A DNA stretch of 21,344 nucleotides, taken from Bog-756 sp043784065. Its GTDB lineage: Bacteria; Actinomycetota; Acidimicrobiia; Acidimicrobiales; RAAP-2. Location of the stretch: NCBI GenBank assembly GCA_043784065.1, contig JAYVYR010000041.1, positions 1 through 21,344 on the forward strand. The letters are read 5' to 3'. The position numbers were made by a program, and so were the translations under genes. Below, piece by piece: positions 9,172 through 15,521 of the stretch (position 1 is the stretch's first letter; each line of letters begins with the position of its first letter). Below the pieces are notes generated by a model. That model was not told the DNA's origin and ran no database searches. It worked only from the letters and a program-made list of their open reading frames with translations.

Positions 9172-9819
9172 ATGGATCGGAACGACGGCGCTCCAGGTAC
9201 TGGTGGGGCGGACGACACGATACCCGTGCCATTCGCCGACCCGACATGGGTCGGGCGCCTGGCTGCAGTTCGGCCGGAACCCGACCCTGAGGGCCAGGCG
9301 CCGCATGCCGACGACCTGGAGCGGATCCTGACCACGGCGACGACTGTGCCAGACCATGGCGGCCTCAAGCCCTGGCGGTTTGCCGTGTGCAGCGGGACGG
9401 GACGGGACCGGTTCGCCGATGCTCTGGTGGCTGGGCTCCACGAGGCAGGGGGATTCGACATTCCTGAATCGGTGGTGGCCAAGATGCGCGGCAAGGCCTA
9501 TGCAGCGCCATGCTCGGTAGTGCTGATCGCCTCGCCCGACCCAACCTGCAATGTGGAGGTGTGGGAGCAAGTGGCATCTGCCTCGTGCACGGGTTATGCG
9601 GTAGTGCTGGCCGCCACCGGCTTGGGCTACGGCGCCGTCTGGAAGAGCGCTGGCGTGCTGGCCTCGGGGCCGATGCGGGCACTGTTCGGACTGCACGAGG
9701 ACGAGTCGCTGCTTGGATGGGTCAACGTCGGCACGGCGGCGCCACTGAGCCGGAAGAAGTCGACGGCGCGGCCGGCGGGCGACCCGCTGGCGGGCCGGAT
9801 ACTCCGGGTCGACGCCTAA
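9172..9819 (+). CDS. Nitroreductase-family protein (FMN-type, YdjA-like)
   Basis: This is a 215-residue member of the nitroreductase fold, flavoproteins that reduce nitro compounds, quinones or related substrates with NAD(P)H. The segment DLERILTTATTVPDHGGLKPWRF is typical of YdjA-like single-domain members, where the PDHG-L-PWRF run lies at the flavin site. The GLGYGAVWKSAG stretch and the LGWVNVGTAA strand near the C-terminus also fit the family. The usual N-terminal RRS motif for FMN phosphate is not clear: the region reads WVGRLAAVRPEPDP. ATG 9172 is preferred to ATG 9142 because GAAAGG lies 11 bases upstream and the likely transcription start falls after 9142. The substrate is unknown. 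Confidence 0.8.
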   Translation: MDRNDGAPGTGGADDTIPVPFADPTWVGRLAAVRPEPDPEGQAPHADDLERILTTATTVPDHGGLKPWRFAVCSGTGRDRFADALVAGLHEAGGFDIPESVVAKMRGKAYAAPCSVVLIASPDPTCNVEVWEQVASASCTGYAVVLAATGLGYGAVWKSAGVLASGPMRALFGLHEDESLLGWVNVGTAAPLSRKKSTARPAGDPLAGRILRVDA

Positions 9820-9823
9820 ACGG

Positions 9824-10078
9824 CTACCAGCCGAATCGGGCCAAGGGTGGACCGAGGCCGGCCTTATCGGCACACACCCCGCACAGATCCATCCTGTGGG
9901 CGCCCGGACGGTCGGAGGCTGCTACCCGGCGCCAGCCGTAACGGCGGGCTTCCTCCAAGCATGCCGACTCCGACCAGCGGGGCTGGGTCCGGACGCCGCA
10001 CTTCCCGCAGGTGCGGAAGTAGGCGTCGTCGGCGTCATACCTGTCCTCAAAAGAGAGGTCGTTCGGGTCATAGTCCAT
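9824..10078 (-). CDS. Small zinc-ribbon protein
   Basis: This is an 84-residue protein with two CxxC pairs, C24-GK-C27 and C66-GV-C69, which probably bind one zinc ion. The N-terminus is acidic (MDYDPNDLSFEDRYDADDAY). I do not recognise a named family. The stop lies four bases past the convergent nitroreductase stop. ATG 10078 is chosen because it begins the acidic, protein-like segment; the frame is open upstream to 10603, but that part looks like non-coding translation. TATCCT at 10098-10103 on this strand could be its -10, giving a leader of about 12 bases. Confidence 0.6.
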   Translation of the reverse strand: MDYDPNDLSFEDRYDADDAYFRTCGKCGVRTQPRWSESACLEEARRYGWRRVAASDRPGAHRMDLCGVCADKAGLGPPLARFGW

Positions 10079-10321
10079 GGGTGGTCGCTCAGAGGTGAGG
10101 ATACCGGGGGAGCGGCGGCTGTCGGATCCGTCACGTTCCCCCCGGACCATTTGACCACCGCCACCTCGGCCAGGGACGGGCACAGGGTGACCGTACCCAC
10201 TCCACGCCCAGCGGGATCGCCGAACATCCGCCTGTATTGGCATTTGCCGTCGACCCCTACCCTTGGCCTGACGTGCCCACACCGGGTGGGCTGTGCTGAG
10301 GAGAGACGTCCAATCGCGGAT

Positions 10322-10543
10322 GTGTACGACTTCAATGCTCAGATCATCGAGGAGTTCCGGGCGAATGCCGGCCGGGTCGGCGGTTCCTTCGATGGCACCA
10401 CCGTCCTTCTCCCCACCACCAAAGGGGCCAAGTCGGGACGCGAGCGGGTCTACGCCGAACATGCCAGCATCAATTCCGGTTTCGCCGACGACGAACGAAT
10501 GACTGACCGCATCATCCCGGTGGTCCGGCTCGTGCGGAGCTGA
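10322..10543 (+). pseudogene. Internally deleted DUF385 (F420-dependent nitroreductase family) gene
   Basis: The 73 codons read as the two ends of a deazaflavin-dependent nitroreductase (Ddn/DUF385) joined without the middle. The first 40 residues (YDFNAQIIEEFRANAGRVGG, then LLPTTKGAKSGRERV) are the family N-terminus with its TTxGAKSGRxR motif. The rest (YAEHASINSGFADDERMTDR, then IIPVVRLVRS) is the family C-terminus. Full members are about 140-150 residues, so roughly 65-70 central residues are gone. These would include the WYxNL segment that helps hold F420. The join is in frame and there are no stops. GTG 10322 is the likely start; GAGGAGAG lies 16 bases upstream, which is rather far. It could be a pseudogene, a miniature derivative, or an assembly collapse. 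Confidence 0.65.
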
Positions 10544-10584
10544 GCGGCCCCAGACGATCATCCACCCGACCGGGACGCACGGCG

Positions 10585-10590
10585 TACCGT
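10585..10590 (+). promoter_or_regulatory. -10 element TACCGT, leaderless arrangement
   Basis: TACCGT lies exactly six bases before the GTG at 10597, the same spacing as at tatB, gcvT, the amine oxidase and the DUF3237 gene. A leaderless message is expected. Confidence 0.45.
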
Positions 10591-10596
10591 CGGGGG

Positions 10597-10947
10597 GTGA
10601 CAACGTCCACGGAAAGGCAGCGGTGCGGATGGTGTCGCCGACCGCTCGACGTACGACCGGGTGCCGGTCGGCCCCGGCTGTTCTGCAGCCCCTCGCACCG
10701 CCAACGGGCTTACGAGGCCCGGCGACGGGCGGGCCAGCTCCACATCCCAGACGGACAATGCATCGTGTCGGTAGCCGACATCAACCGGCTCCACGATCTG
10801 CTCTACCGCCTGGAGGCGGCAGTAGACGACGTGACCGCCGACTTGGCGGCGACCAGCACCCCGGCCGCCTACCGCCAGGCATATGCGCACCTGATGGACG
10901 CGGTGGGTGACCTGGTCGGTATCGTCGTCGAACAGGTCCACCGCTGA
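10597..10947 (+). CDS. Small zinc-finger protein with helical C-terminus
   Basis: This is a 116-residue protein of unknown function. Near the N-terminus, C10-GW-C13, C30 and H34 (CxxC-x16-CxxxH) form a probable zinc site. The basic segment HRQRAYEARRRAG after it resembles the end of the small cysteine-rich motifs found in some DNA-binding proteins. The remaining 75 residues are predicted helices with little charge pattern. The GTG start at 10597 is supported by a -10 hexamer six bases upstream and by the frame being closed further 5'. It converges on the amine oxidase gene, whose stop lies 21 bases beyond. A DNA-binding or regulatory role is inference. Confidence 0.6.
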   Translation: MTTSTERQRCGWCRRPLDVRPGAGRPRLFCSPSHRQRAYEARRRAGQLHIPDGQCIVSVADINRLHDLLYRLEAAVDDVTADLAATSTPAAYRQAYAHLMDAVGDLVGIVVEQVHR

Positions 10948-10968
10948 GGAACTCAATCGGAGGTCTCC

Positions 10969-12438
10969 TCAGCGGGGGGCAGGTCCGATGGCGACGGCAA
11001 CCCGGTGGCCCGATCGGATCGCGCTCTCCATGTAACCGGCCAAGGGCTCGGTGTGCTCGCCGGCGAACCACATGGGTCCGAGGGCCTGGCGGAGCACGGG
11101 CCAGAACCGGGTCAACTGGCCCGGACCGAAGAGGGTGTAGCCGCCGCCGGTGAACCGTTCGTTGGCCCAGGCCACGGTGGTGGCGACCCCGGACTGCTCA
11201 GCCACGCCCTCGGGATAGACCGAATTGAGTTGTTGCTGGAACGTGGCAATACGAACGCTGTCGGCCTGTGCGGCGCCGGCGGCAGCTGCGTCGCCGGTCA
11301 CGAACTGCGTGAGCACGCCGGGGTGCTGACTCCCGCCGAGCACGGAGTCGGTCGAATCCCAGGCGATACCAAACGGGAGGTCGGCAATGGTGAAGCCGGA
11401 CAGACCCTCGGTCATCCAGAAACGCTTCCGGTACTCGGTGGAGACCTTGAGGGCGTGACCGAGGTTCAACTCGGCGATCATTGCTGCGGCATCGGTCGGG
11501 AGCGGAGGGTCGAACGTGATCCCTCGTAGAGCTGGCGTCGGTGCGGCCAGCACCAACCGGGCACCGTCGTAGGTGGGGGTGGTGCCATTGGCGAGCGCGT
11601 GGACACGGACACCCCAGCTGAACTGCTCGATTTTTGTGACCGGCGAGTTGAAGTGGACGATCGGCCCCAGGTCCTTGGCCATTGCCTCGGGCAATGCGCT
11701 GTTGCCGGAGGCGATGCGCATGTGTTCGGTCCCGGCCTCGGTCAGGGATGCGTCGGACACGGCCTGTTGCAGGGCGAAAAGGAGAGATACTTCGCTCATC
11801 TGGGCGTTGAAGTTTCCTCGGTAGTTGGTCTGGACGAGGAGTTCGGCCACCGGATCGAGGGTCTGAGTGTCGGCGTAATCCTGGAGGGTCTGGCTGTCCC
11901 ATACCTGCGCCTTGGGCGACAATTCCGGACGGGCGGGGTCGAGATTGCCGGCCAGCGTGAGGAGCCCAGCTCCGAATGTGGTGTAACCGGCAAGCATGGC
12001 CGGGTCGACCGCTGCTGCGGTTTGAAGCTCGGACCGGGTGCCGTTCCGCACCACGGTTGCATGGAGCAGTTTGTCGGAAGGGCGTTGGGCCAAAACCAGC
12101 CCATATCTGTGGGCCATGGCTTGGATTTGGTCGTGGTTGTCGTCGATCGACTCGCCTCCGGCCTCGACGTGCAGTCCGTCGGTGAACGGCGAGTGAAGGG
12201 TATGGACCCGACCCCCGACTCGGCTCCGGGCCTCCAGAACGGTGACGTCCCAACCGCTCGCCCGCAGGGCTAGGGCGGCGGTGAGTCCGGACAATCCGCC
12301 GCCGACGACCACCGCCTTTTGTTTGGTGGAGGCCTCGGGTCGCGCAGAGGTGGAGCAGGCGGCCAGCACTGTGGCCGCCGCTGTGGTTCCAGCAGCTCCG
12401 AGAAACTGCCGTCGAGAGATTCGGTGAGCTAGCGCCAT
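10969..12438 (-). CDS. Tat-exported flavin-containing amine oxidase
   Basis: This is a 489-residue flavoprotein of the monoamine oxidase family, which oxidises amines to imines or aldehydes using FAD and oxygen. The N-terminus is a twin-arginine signal, RISRRQFLGAAGTTAAATVL, followed by LAAC with Cys28, a lipobox. The enzyme is therefore probably a lipoprotein on the outer membrane face, exported folded with FAD by the Tat system. The Rossmann motif VVVGGGLSGL (about 43-52) and EARSRVGGRVHTL bind FAD. The C-terminal WFAGEHTEPLAGYMESAIRS is the second FAD-binding block of the family. The ATG at 12438 has TACGGT six bases upstream, a leaderless arrangement. The amine substrate cannot be told; neither a partner aldehyde dehydrogenase nor a transporter is adjacent. 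Confidence 0.9.
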   Translation of the reverse strand: MALAHRISRRQFLGAAGTTAAATVLAACSTSARPEASTKQKAVVVGGGLSGLTAALALRASGWDVTVLEARSRVGGRVHTLHSPFTDGLHVEAGGESIDDNHDQIQAMAHRYGLVLAQRPSDKLLHATVVRNGTRSELQTAAAVDPAMLAGYTTFGAGLLTLAGNLDPARPELSPKAQVWDSQTLQDYADTQTLDPVAELLVQTNYRGNFNAQMSEVSLLFALQQAVSDASLTEAGTEHMRIASGNSALPEAMAKDLGPIVHFNSPVTKIEQFSWGVRVHALANGTTPTYDGARLVLAAPTPALRGITFDPPLPTDAAAMIAELNLGHALKVSTEYRKRFWMTEGLSGFTIADLPFGIAWDSTDSVLGGSQHPGVLTQFVTGDAAAAGAAQADSVRIATFQQQLNSVYPEGVAEQSGVATTVAWANERFTGGGYTLFGPGQLTRFWPVLRQALGPMWFAGEHTEPLAGYMESAIRSGHRVAVAIGPAPR

Positions 12439-12444
12439 GGGTAG

Positions 12445-12450
12445 ACCGTA
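12445..12450 (-). promoter_or_regulatory. -10 element TACGGT, leaderless arrangement before the amine oxidase
   Basis: On the minus strand TACGGT ends six bases (CTACCC) before the ATG at 12438. No Shine-Dalgarno sequence precedes the start. Confidence 0.5.
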
Positions 12451-12479
12451 CTGTCCATGATGGTCGGATCGGGGGTGAG

Positions 12480-13028
12480 CCGGTCGCCAGAACCACTCGC
12501 CAAAGGGGGCGTTCCTTTCCGAGGCGAACTACTACTACGTGGCCAAGGACCGAACCGTCCCCCAAGGAGCGGGGTGTCGGCACTCCGGCGAGCCCGACCC
12601 CTGGAAGGACATCTCGTGCGTACCGGATGCCGGCGACGTGCTCGGACGGAAACCGAGCGACCGGGCCGTCTCGACGTTGGCGTCCCAGTGCACGGTGTTG
12701 GTGTCGGAGAAGCATCCGACTCCGCCGCGGCAGCGGTCGCCCAAACCAGATCTTCGGCGCCGTCCAGTGGCCGAGTCGGCCAGGAGGTGAAGATCCTGAG
12801 GAACTCCTCCGGTCCAATTTGCAGGCCCCAGTCGCCTACCACACCTTGCGCGAAGTCGTCCGGTCCGGAACGGCCGGCCTCGAAGGTGCGGACCTATCTG
12901 CAGTCGAGTCAGCGTCGCCAACGTTCACCTTCGCCTTCGATGCCCACCAGCTCGGCCAGGGTGGCGACACCGTGCAGTTCGATCACCACTGCGCCGAGAT
13001 CGAACTGGACCAGATCAGGCGGTCCCAC
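12480..13028 (-). pseudogene. Degenerate HAD-superfamily hydrolase gene
   Basis: Reading the minus strand from about 13028, one frame gives DLVQFDLGAVVIELHG, the first HAD motif of the FDLGGV type. Two stops follow (TGA near 12909, TAG near 12896). The same frame then resumes with VRTFEAGRSGPDDFAQG, GPEEFLRIFTSWP and LDGAEDLVWATAAA. This is the cap-domain order of YihX-like HAD phosphatases. A frameshift near 12730 is needed to continue with CFSDTNTVHWDANVETARSLG, which is motif II with the SxTN signature. A second shift near 12660 gives FPSEHVAGI. Beyond that the motif III lysine and motif IV aspartates cannot be found. The gene is broken by two stops and two shifts, each equal to loss of one base. 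TAGGGT just upstream may be its old -10. The right-hand end is approximate. Confidence 0.65.
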
Positions 13029-13036
13029 CGTGATGA

Positions 13037-13042
13037 ACCCTA
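13037..13042 (-). promoter_or_regulatory. -10-like TAGGGT before the HAD pseudogene
   Basis: On the minus strand TAGGGT lies eight bases before the GTG at 13028 that begins HAD-like sequence. This is two bases more than the spacing seen at intact genes in the window. Confidence 0.3.
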
Positions 13043-13209
13043 CGTTCCCTATTGCAAGCGTCCCCGTCGTCGTGGTTCCTCGACCCTGGCGGCGTTGTCG
13101 CCGTTTGATCACGATCCGGTCTGCTGTGGCCCGGCCGAAGGCAGAGTGTTGGGCGAGGGAAGGATGGGTGCTGAGCCTTGTGGACCCCGCCGAGATCCGA
13201 AGTACGACG

Positions 13210-13215
13210 TAGGAT
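13210..13215 (+). promoter_or_regulatory. -10 element TAGGAT, leaderless arrangement before the DUF3237 gene
   Basis: TAGGAT ends six bases (TGCGGA) before the ATG at 13222. There is no ribosome binding site. Confidence 0.5.
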
Positions 13216-13221
13216 TGCGGA

Positions 13222-13653
13222 ATGGCGGCCCTCCAACTTTATCCCCATTGCACAGTCGATTCCGTACTCACCGAACCCACTACGGTCGGCATGGGTGCCG
13301 GTGTGGTCCAAAAGAGCTACTTGGTGCTTCACGCATCGATTGAGGGGCAGCGCCTATGCGGCAAGATGCGAGGGAAGAGCTACTGGGACTGGATGACGAG
13401 CCCGGGCGGAATCGGCATCTTGAGGGTGCGTGCCTTGATCGAAACTGACGATGGCGCCTCGATCCACGTTCGTTACGAAGCTCGGGCAGATATCACTGAG
13501 GGTACCGATGGAGCATGCGGCTATGCCGCACCCGTGTTCAGCACCACGAGTCCTGGGTACACCTGGCTTAATCTCACCCAGGCAGTAGGTCGGGGAACGC
13601 TGAAAGGCGACCGTATCCACTGGGATTGGTATCAGGTAGCGACAACTCTATGA
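13222..13653 (+). CDS. DUF3237-family protein
   Basis: This is a 143-residue protein, close to the usual length of DUF3237, a small beta-barrel family of unknown biochemical function often found in actinobacteria near catabolic genes. The identifying parts are the central GKMRGKSYWDWMTSPGG (the family normally has a G-DW segment here), then RVRALIETDDGASIHVRYEA, the conserved strand with L-TDDGA-I-V-Y. The C-terminal part (YTWLNLTQAVGRGTL and DWYQVATT) fits the family's last strands, which usually read W-N---G-G-. The ATG at 13222 is supported by a -10 hexamer six bases upstream. It is transcribed away from the HAD pseudogene and stands alone. Confidence 0.8.
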   Translation: MAALQLYPHCTVDSVLTEPTTVGMGAGVVQKSYLVLHASIEGQRLCGKMRGKSYWDWMTSPGGIGILRVRALIETDDGASIHVRYEARADITEGTDGACGYAAPVFSTTSPGYTWLNLTQAVGRGTLKGDRIHWDWYQVATTL

Positions 13654-13670
13654 CGGGGTGGTTGCAAAAT

Positions 13671-13710
13671 TGAGGCCCCTAAAGCGCAATGGCTGGTTGG
13701 GGGCGCCTCA
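13671..13710 (+). terminator. Weak stem-loop after the DUF3237 gene
   Basis: TGAGGCCCC (13671-13679) can pair with GGGG...CCTCA (13700-13710), giving five plus four pairs with a two-base bulge and a 20-base loop. It lies 18 bases after the stop but has no T-run, so it is a poor intrinsic terminator. Confidence 0.2.
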
Positions 13711-13987
13711 TAATCGGCTCTTTCACCGGTTCGCCAAAACTGACCTGCCTAGTCAAGGCCGACGGCGATGCGCTCTGAGGGGAAACCTTGACGGGGCCGG
13801 GCTGTCCCGCACCCACAATCGGCAAGAGCCGACCCCTGGGCGGCCCATGCTCGCCGCCTTTCTCTGATCCCGCCTGTCACCGACGCCCCAGTTGTCGATG
13901 GTCCACCTACCTCGGCGGACGTGCCGTCGAACTGATCCCGACGGTCGGGGGGCCCAGGGGGGCTGTCGTCCAGGCGCCCGCGTTAGT

Positions 13988-14020
13988 CCTGACCTGACCT
14001 GACCTGACCTGACCTGACCT
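13988..14020. repeat. CCTGA pentamer tandem repeat, 6.6 copies
   Basis: Six perfect CCTGA units (13988-14017) are followed by CCT. It lies outside any gene and ends four bases before the palindrome CACGTACGTG. Such a repeat can change copy number by slippage. Confidence 0.95.
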
Positions 14021-14083
14021 GGTCACGTACGTGCGGCCGGCGACGGTGGACTCCGACTGAGTCGCCACAACGTCATCGACCGG

Positions 14084-14110
14084 CTTATTTCATCACTGTG
14101 ATGAAATAAG
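14084..14110. promoter_or_regulatory. 27-bp perfect palindrome, probable operator
   Basis: The arm CTTATTTCATCAC (14084-14096) is followed by one T and its exact reverse complement (14098-14110). Thirteen matched bases on each side with a one-base centre is far beyond chance. The site is AT-rich within GC-rich DNA. A one-base loop cannot form an RNA hairpin, so a dimeric DNA-binding protein is the likelier reader. No regulator gene is adjacent. Confidence 0.65.
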
Positions 14111-14158
14111 GGTCATGCTGTGTGGGCCTGGGGGATCTACAGCCAGGGCGGCAATCGG

Positions 14159-14305
14159 ATGTCGGACGATCGACAAGCACGGGCCTTGGTGCATCTGATC
14201 GCCCGAAGAGCGACTCTGCGTCAGATCGGATTGCTGTGCACGATGCTACGCCGGTCGGCGTGGAAGCGGCCTGCTGAGCAGGAGACCGTTGGCAACGACG
14301 AGTAG
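14159..14305 (+). CDS. Possible small helical peptide gene
   Basis: A 48-residue frame (MSDDRQARALVHLIARRATL and onward) starts 48 bases after the 27-bp palindrome. It would be helical and basic, ending in an acidic tail. AGGG lies about 11 bases before the ATG. An in-frame GTG at 14120 would add 13 residues. I know no homologue, and a chance frame of this length is common in GC-rich DNA. Its only support is position beside the operator-like site. Confidence 0.22.
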   Translation: MSDDRQARALVHLIARRATLRQIGLLCTMLRRSAWKRPAEQETVGNDE

Positions 14306-14360
14306 TGATGTGCTTATCGGCCTGATCCTGATACCAACCTCTACCCTAAATCAAACGCCG

Positions 14361-14387
14361 ATAATGTATATTATGTCAGGTAACCTG
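14361..14387. promoter_or_regulatory. AT-rich dyad pair, possible promoter/operator
   Basis: ATAAT (14361-14365) and ATTAT (14370-14374) are separated by four bases, and CAGGT-A-ACCTG (14377-14387) follows directly. The first dyad contains TATATT and TATTAT, both usable as -10 hexamers. The nearest downstream gene is the aldolase, about 310 bases away, so the target is unclear. Confidence 0.3.
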
Positions 14388-14695
14388 TAGCGGTAGGCCG
14401 GGCTCGAACACTTTCTATCCCCCGTCCAGGACTCCTACCGCCAAAAGGGCACGATTGGTGCGAAGCTCAACTGGCCCAGGTCGGCAATGGTGGGTTGGTC
14501 GAGGTGGCTTTTGGCTCCGTCCGCGCCAGTTTCAAGACTGCGCTGGCGGCCACGGATCACCTTGCGTGGCCGTCCGGGGTCTATGCGTCTCCCGACGGCG
14601 TCCCGTAGGATTGACCTGTCGGGCATTGACGTGCACTTCCCGATCCGTTGAGTCGCCCCGCCCTTGAATCCGTCCGGGGCCATGAGGAGGTTGCC

Positions 14696-15460
14696 ATGCC
14701 TGAAATCGTCTCGTTAGCGCCGCAGATGTCGTTCGATGATCCTGGAGCCGAGCGCCTGCACCGCAAGCAGCGCCTGGCCGCCGCCTTCCGTCTGTTCTCC
14801 AAATTTGGTTTTGACGAAGGGGTGGCCGGCCACATCACCGCTCGCGATCCCGAGCGGGCTGACCACTTCTGGGTCAATCCGTTCGGGATGCACTTCGGCC
14901 ACGTCCGGGCCTCCGACCTCATCCTCGTCAACCACGAGGGTGAGGTGGTCGAGGGTGACCGGCCGGTAAACGTTGCCGCATTCGCCATCCACTCCCAAGT
15001 TCACGCCGCCCGCCCCGATGTGGTCGCCGCCGCCCACGCCCACTCGGTCTACGGCAAGTCATGGTCATCCCTCGGGCGCACCCTCGACCCCATCACTCAG
15101 GACGTGTGTGCCTTCTACGAGGACCATGCCGTCTTTGACGATTACACCGGCGTAGTGATCGACGTCGAAGAGGGCAAGCGGATCGCCCACGCCCTGGGTG
15201 AGAACAAGGCGGCCATCCTCCGCAACCACGGCCTCATGACGGTCGGCCACTCCGTCGACGAAGCCGCCTGGTGGTTCATCACCATGGAGCGGTCCTGCCA
15301 GGCGCAACTCATGGCCGAAGCCGCCGGCACGCCGGTGCTCATTGATCCGGAGATGGCCCGGCTGACCAGCGGTCAGGTGGGCAGTCACATGGCCGGATGG
15401 TTCAGCTTCCAGCCTCTCTTCGACCGGATCGTGCGCGAACAGCCCGAGCTGCTCGAGTGA
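14696..15460 (+). CDS. Class II aldolase/adducin-family protein
   Basis: This is a 254-residue protein of the class II aldolase/adducin fold, zinc enzymes such as fuculose-phosphate aldolase and related decarboxylases or epimerases. The zinc ligands are visible as H114 and H116 (HAHS) and H178 (NHGL). The GVAGHITARDP segment (42-52) and NPFGMHF (61-67) are typical of the bacterial adducin-like branch whose substrates are mostly unknown. GAGGAGG (14684-14690) lies five bases before the ATG at 14696, a strong ribosome binding site that decides this start over the in-frame ATG at 14648. A transporter gene follows on the same strand after 61 bases, which may move a related compound, though this is inference. 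Confidence 0.88.
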   Translation: MPEIVSLAPQMSFDDPGAERLHRKQRLAAAFRLFSKFGFDEGVAGHITARDPERADHFWVNPFGMHFGHVRASDLILVNHEGEVVEGDRPVNVAAFAIHSQVHAARPDVVAAAHAHSVYGKSWSSLGRTLDPITQDVCAFYEDHAVFDDYTGVVIDVEEGKRIAHALGENKAAILRNHGLMTVGHSVDEAAWWFITMERSCQAQLMAEAAGTPVLIDPEMARLTSGQVGSHMAGWFSFQPLFDRIVREQPELLE

Positions 15461-15466
15461 TCCCTG

Positions 15467-15483
15467 CCCGGGAGGATCCCGGG
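15467..15483 (+). terminator. Short perfect hairpin between aldolase and transporter genes
   Basis: CCCGGGA (15467-15473) and TCCCGGG (15477-15483) are exact complements around a three-base loop, six bases after the aldolase stop. No T-run follows, so it may stabilise the upstream mRNA or reduce read-through instead of terminating fully. Confidence 0.35.
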
Positions 15484-15521
15484 TCGACTGCGGTTGAACC
15501 GGTCCAACCAGTGATGACGGC

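Larger units (their letters stand above)
13654..14695. other. 1-kb stretch without a convincing gene; carries repeats and dyads
   Basis: Short frames on both strands look like chance translations. The stretch holds a weak stem-loop after DUF3237, GTCAAGG (13752-13758) with its complement CCTTGAC (13786-13792), a TCGGC-AAGA-GCCGA hairpin (13819-13832), the CCTGA tandem repeat, the palindrome CACGTACGTG (14024-14033), CGACT-G-AGTCG (14054-14064), a 27-bp palindrome, and an AT-rich block at 14330-14390. Between 14400 and 14650 neither strand gives a known protein. It may be the site of a lost gene or a regulatory region. Confidence 0.5.

Noticed and set aside
12600..12760. MaoC-like dehydratase reading of the SDTNTVHWD segment
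   Set aside because: D-N-xH-D also resembles the hot-dog hydratase motif, but the upstream FDLGAVV and cap segments in the right order fit a HAD phosphatase better.
11198..12817. Long 539-codon frame on the minus strand
   Set aside because: It runs in the wrong frame of the amine oxidase gene and is Arg/Pro/Ser-rich shadow sequence. Only its first part overlaps readable HAD remnants.
12627..13343. 238-codon + strand frame across the HAD region
   Set aside because: It has no protein-like character, while the opposite strand gives ordered HAD motifs.
13658..13867. 69-codon frame after DUF3237
   Set aside because: It is basic, without a ribosome binding site or promoter and with no recognisable motif; chance frames of this size are common in GC-rich DNA.
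14435..14683. 82-codon minus-strand frame considered as a transposase remnant
   Set aside because: The basic sequence hinted at a transposase, but no DDE residues, terminal repeats or known family match can be seen.
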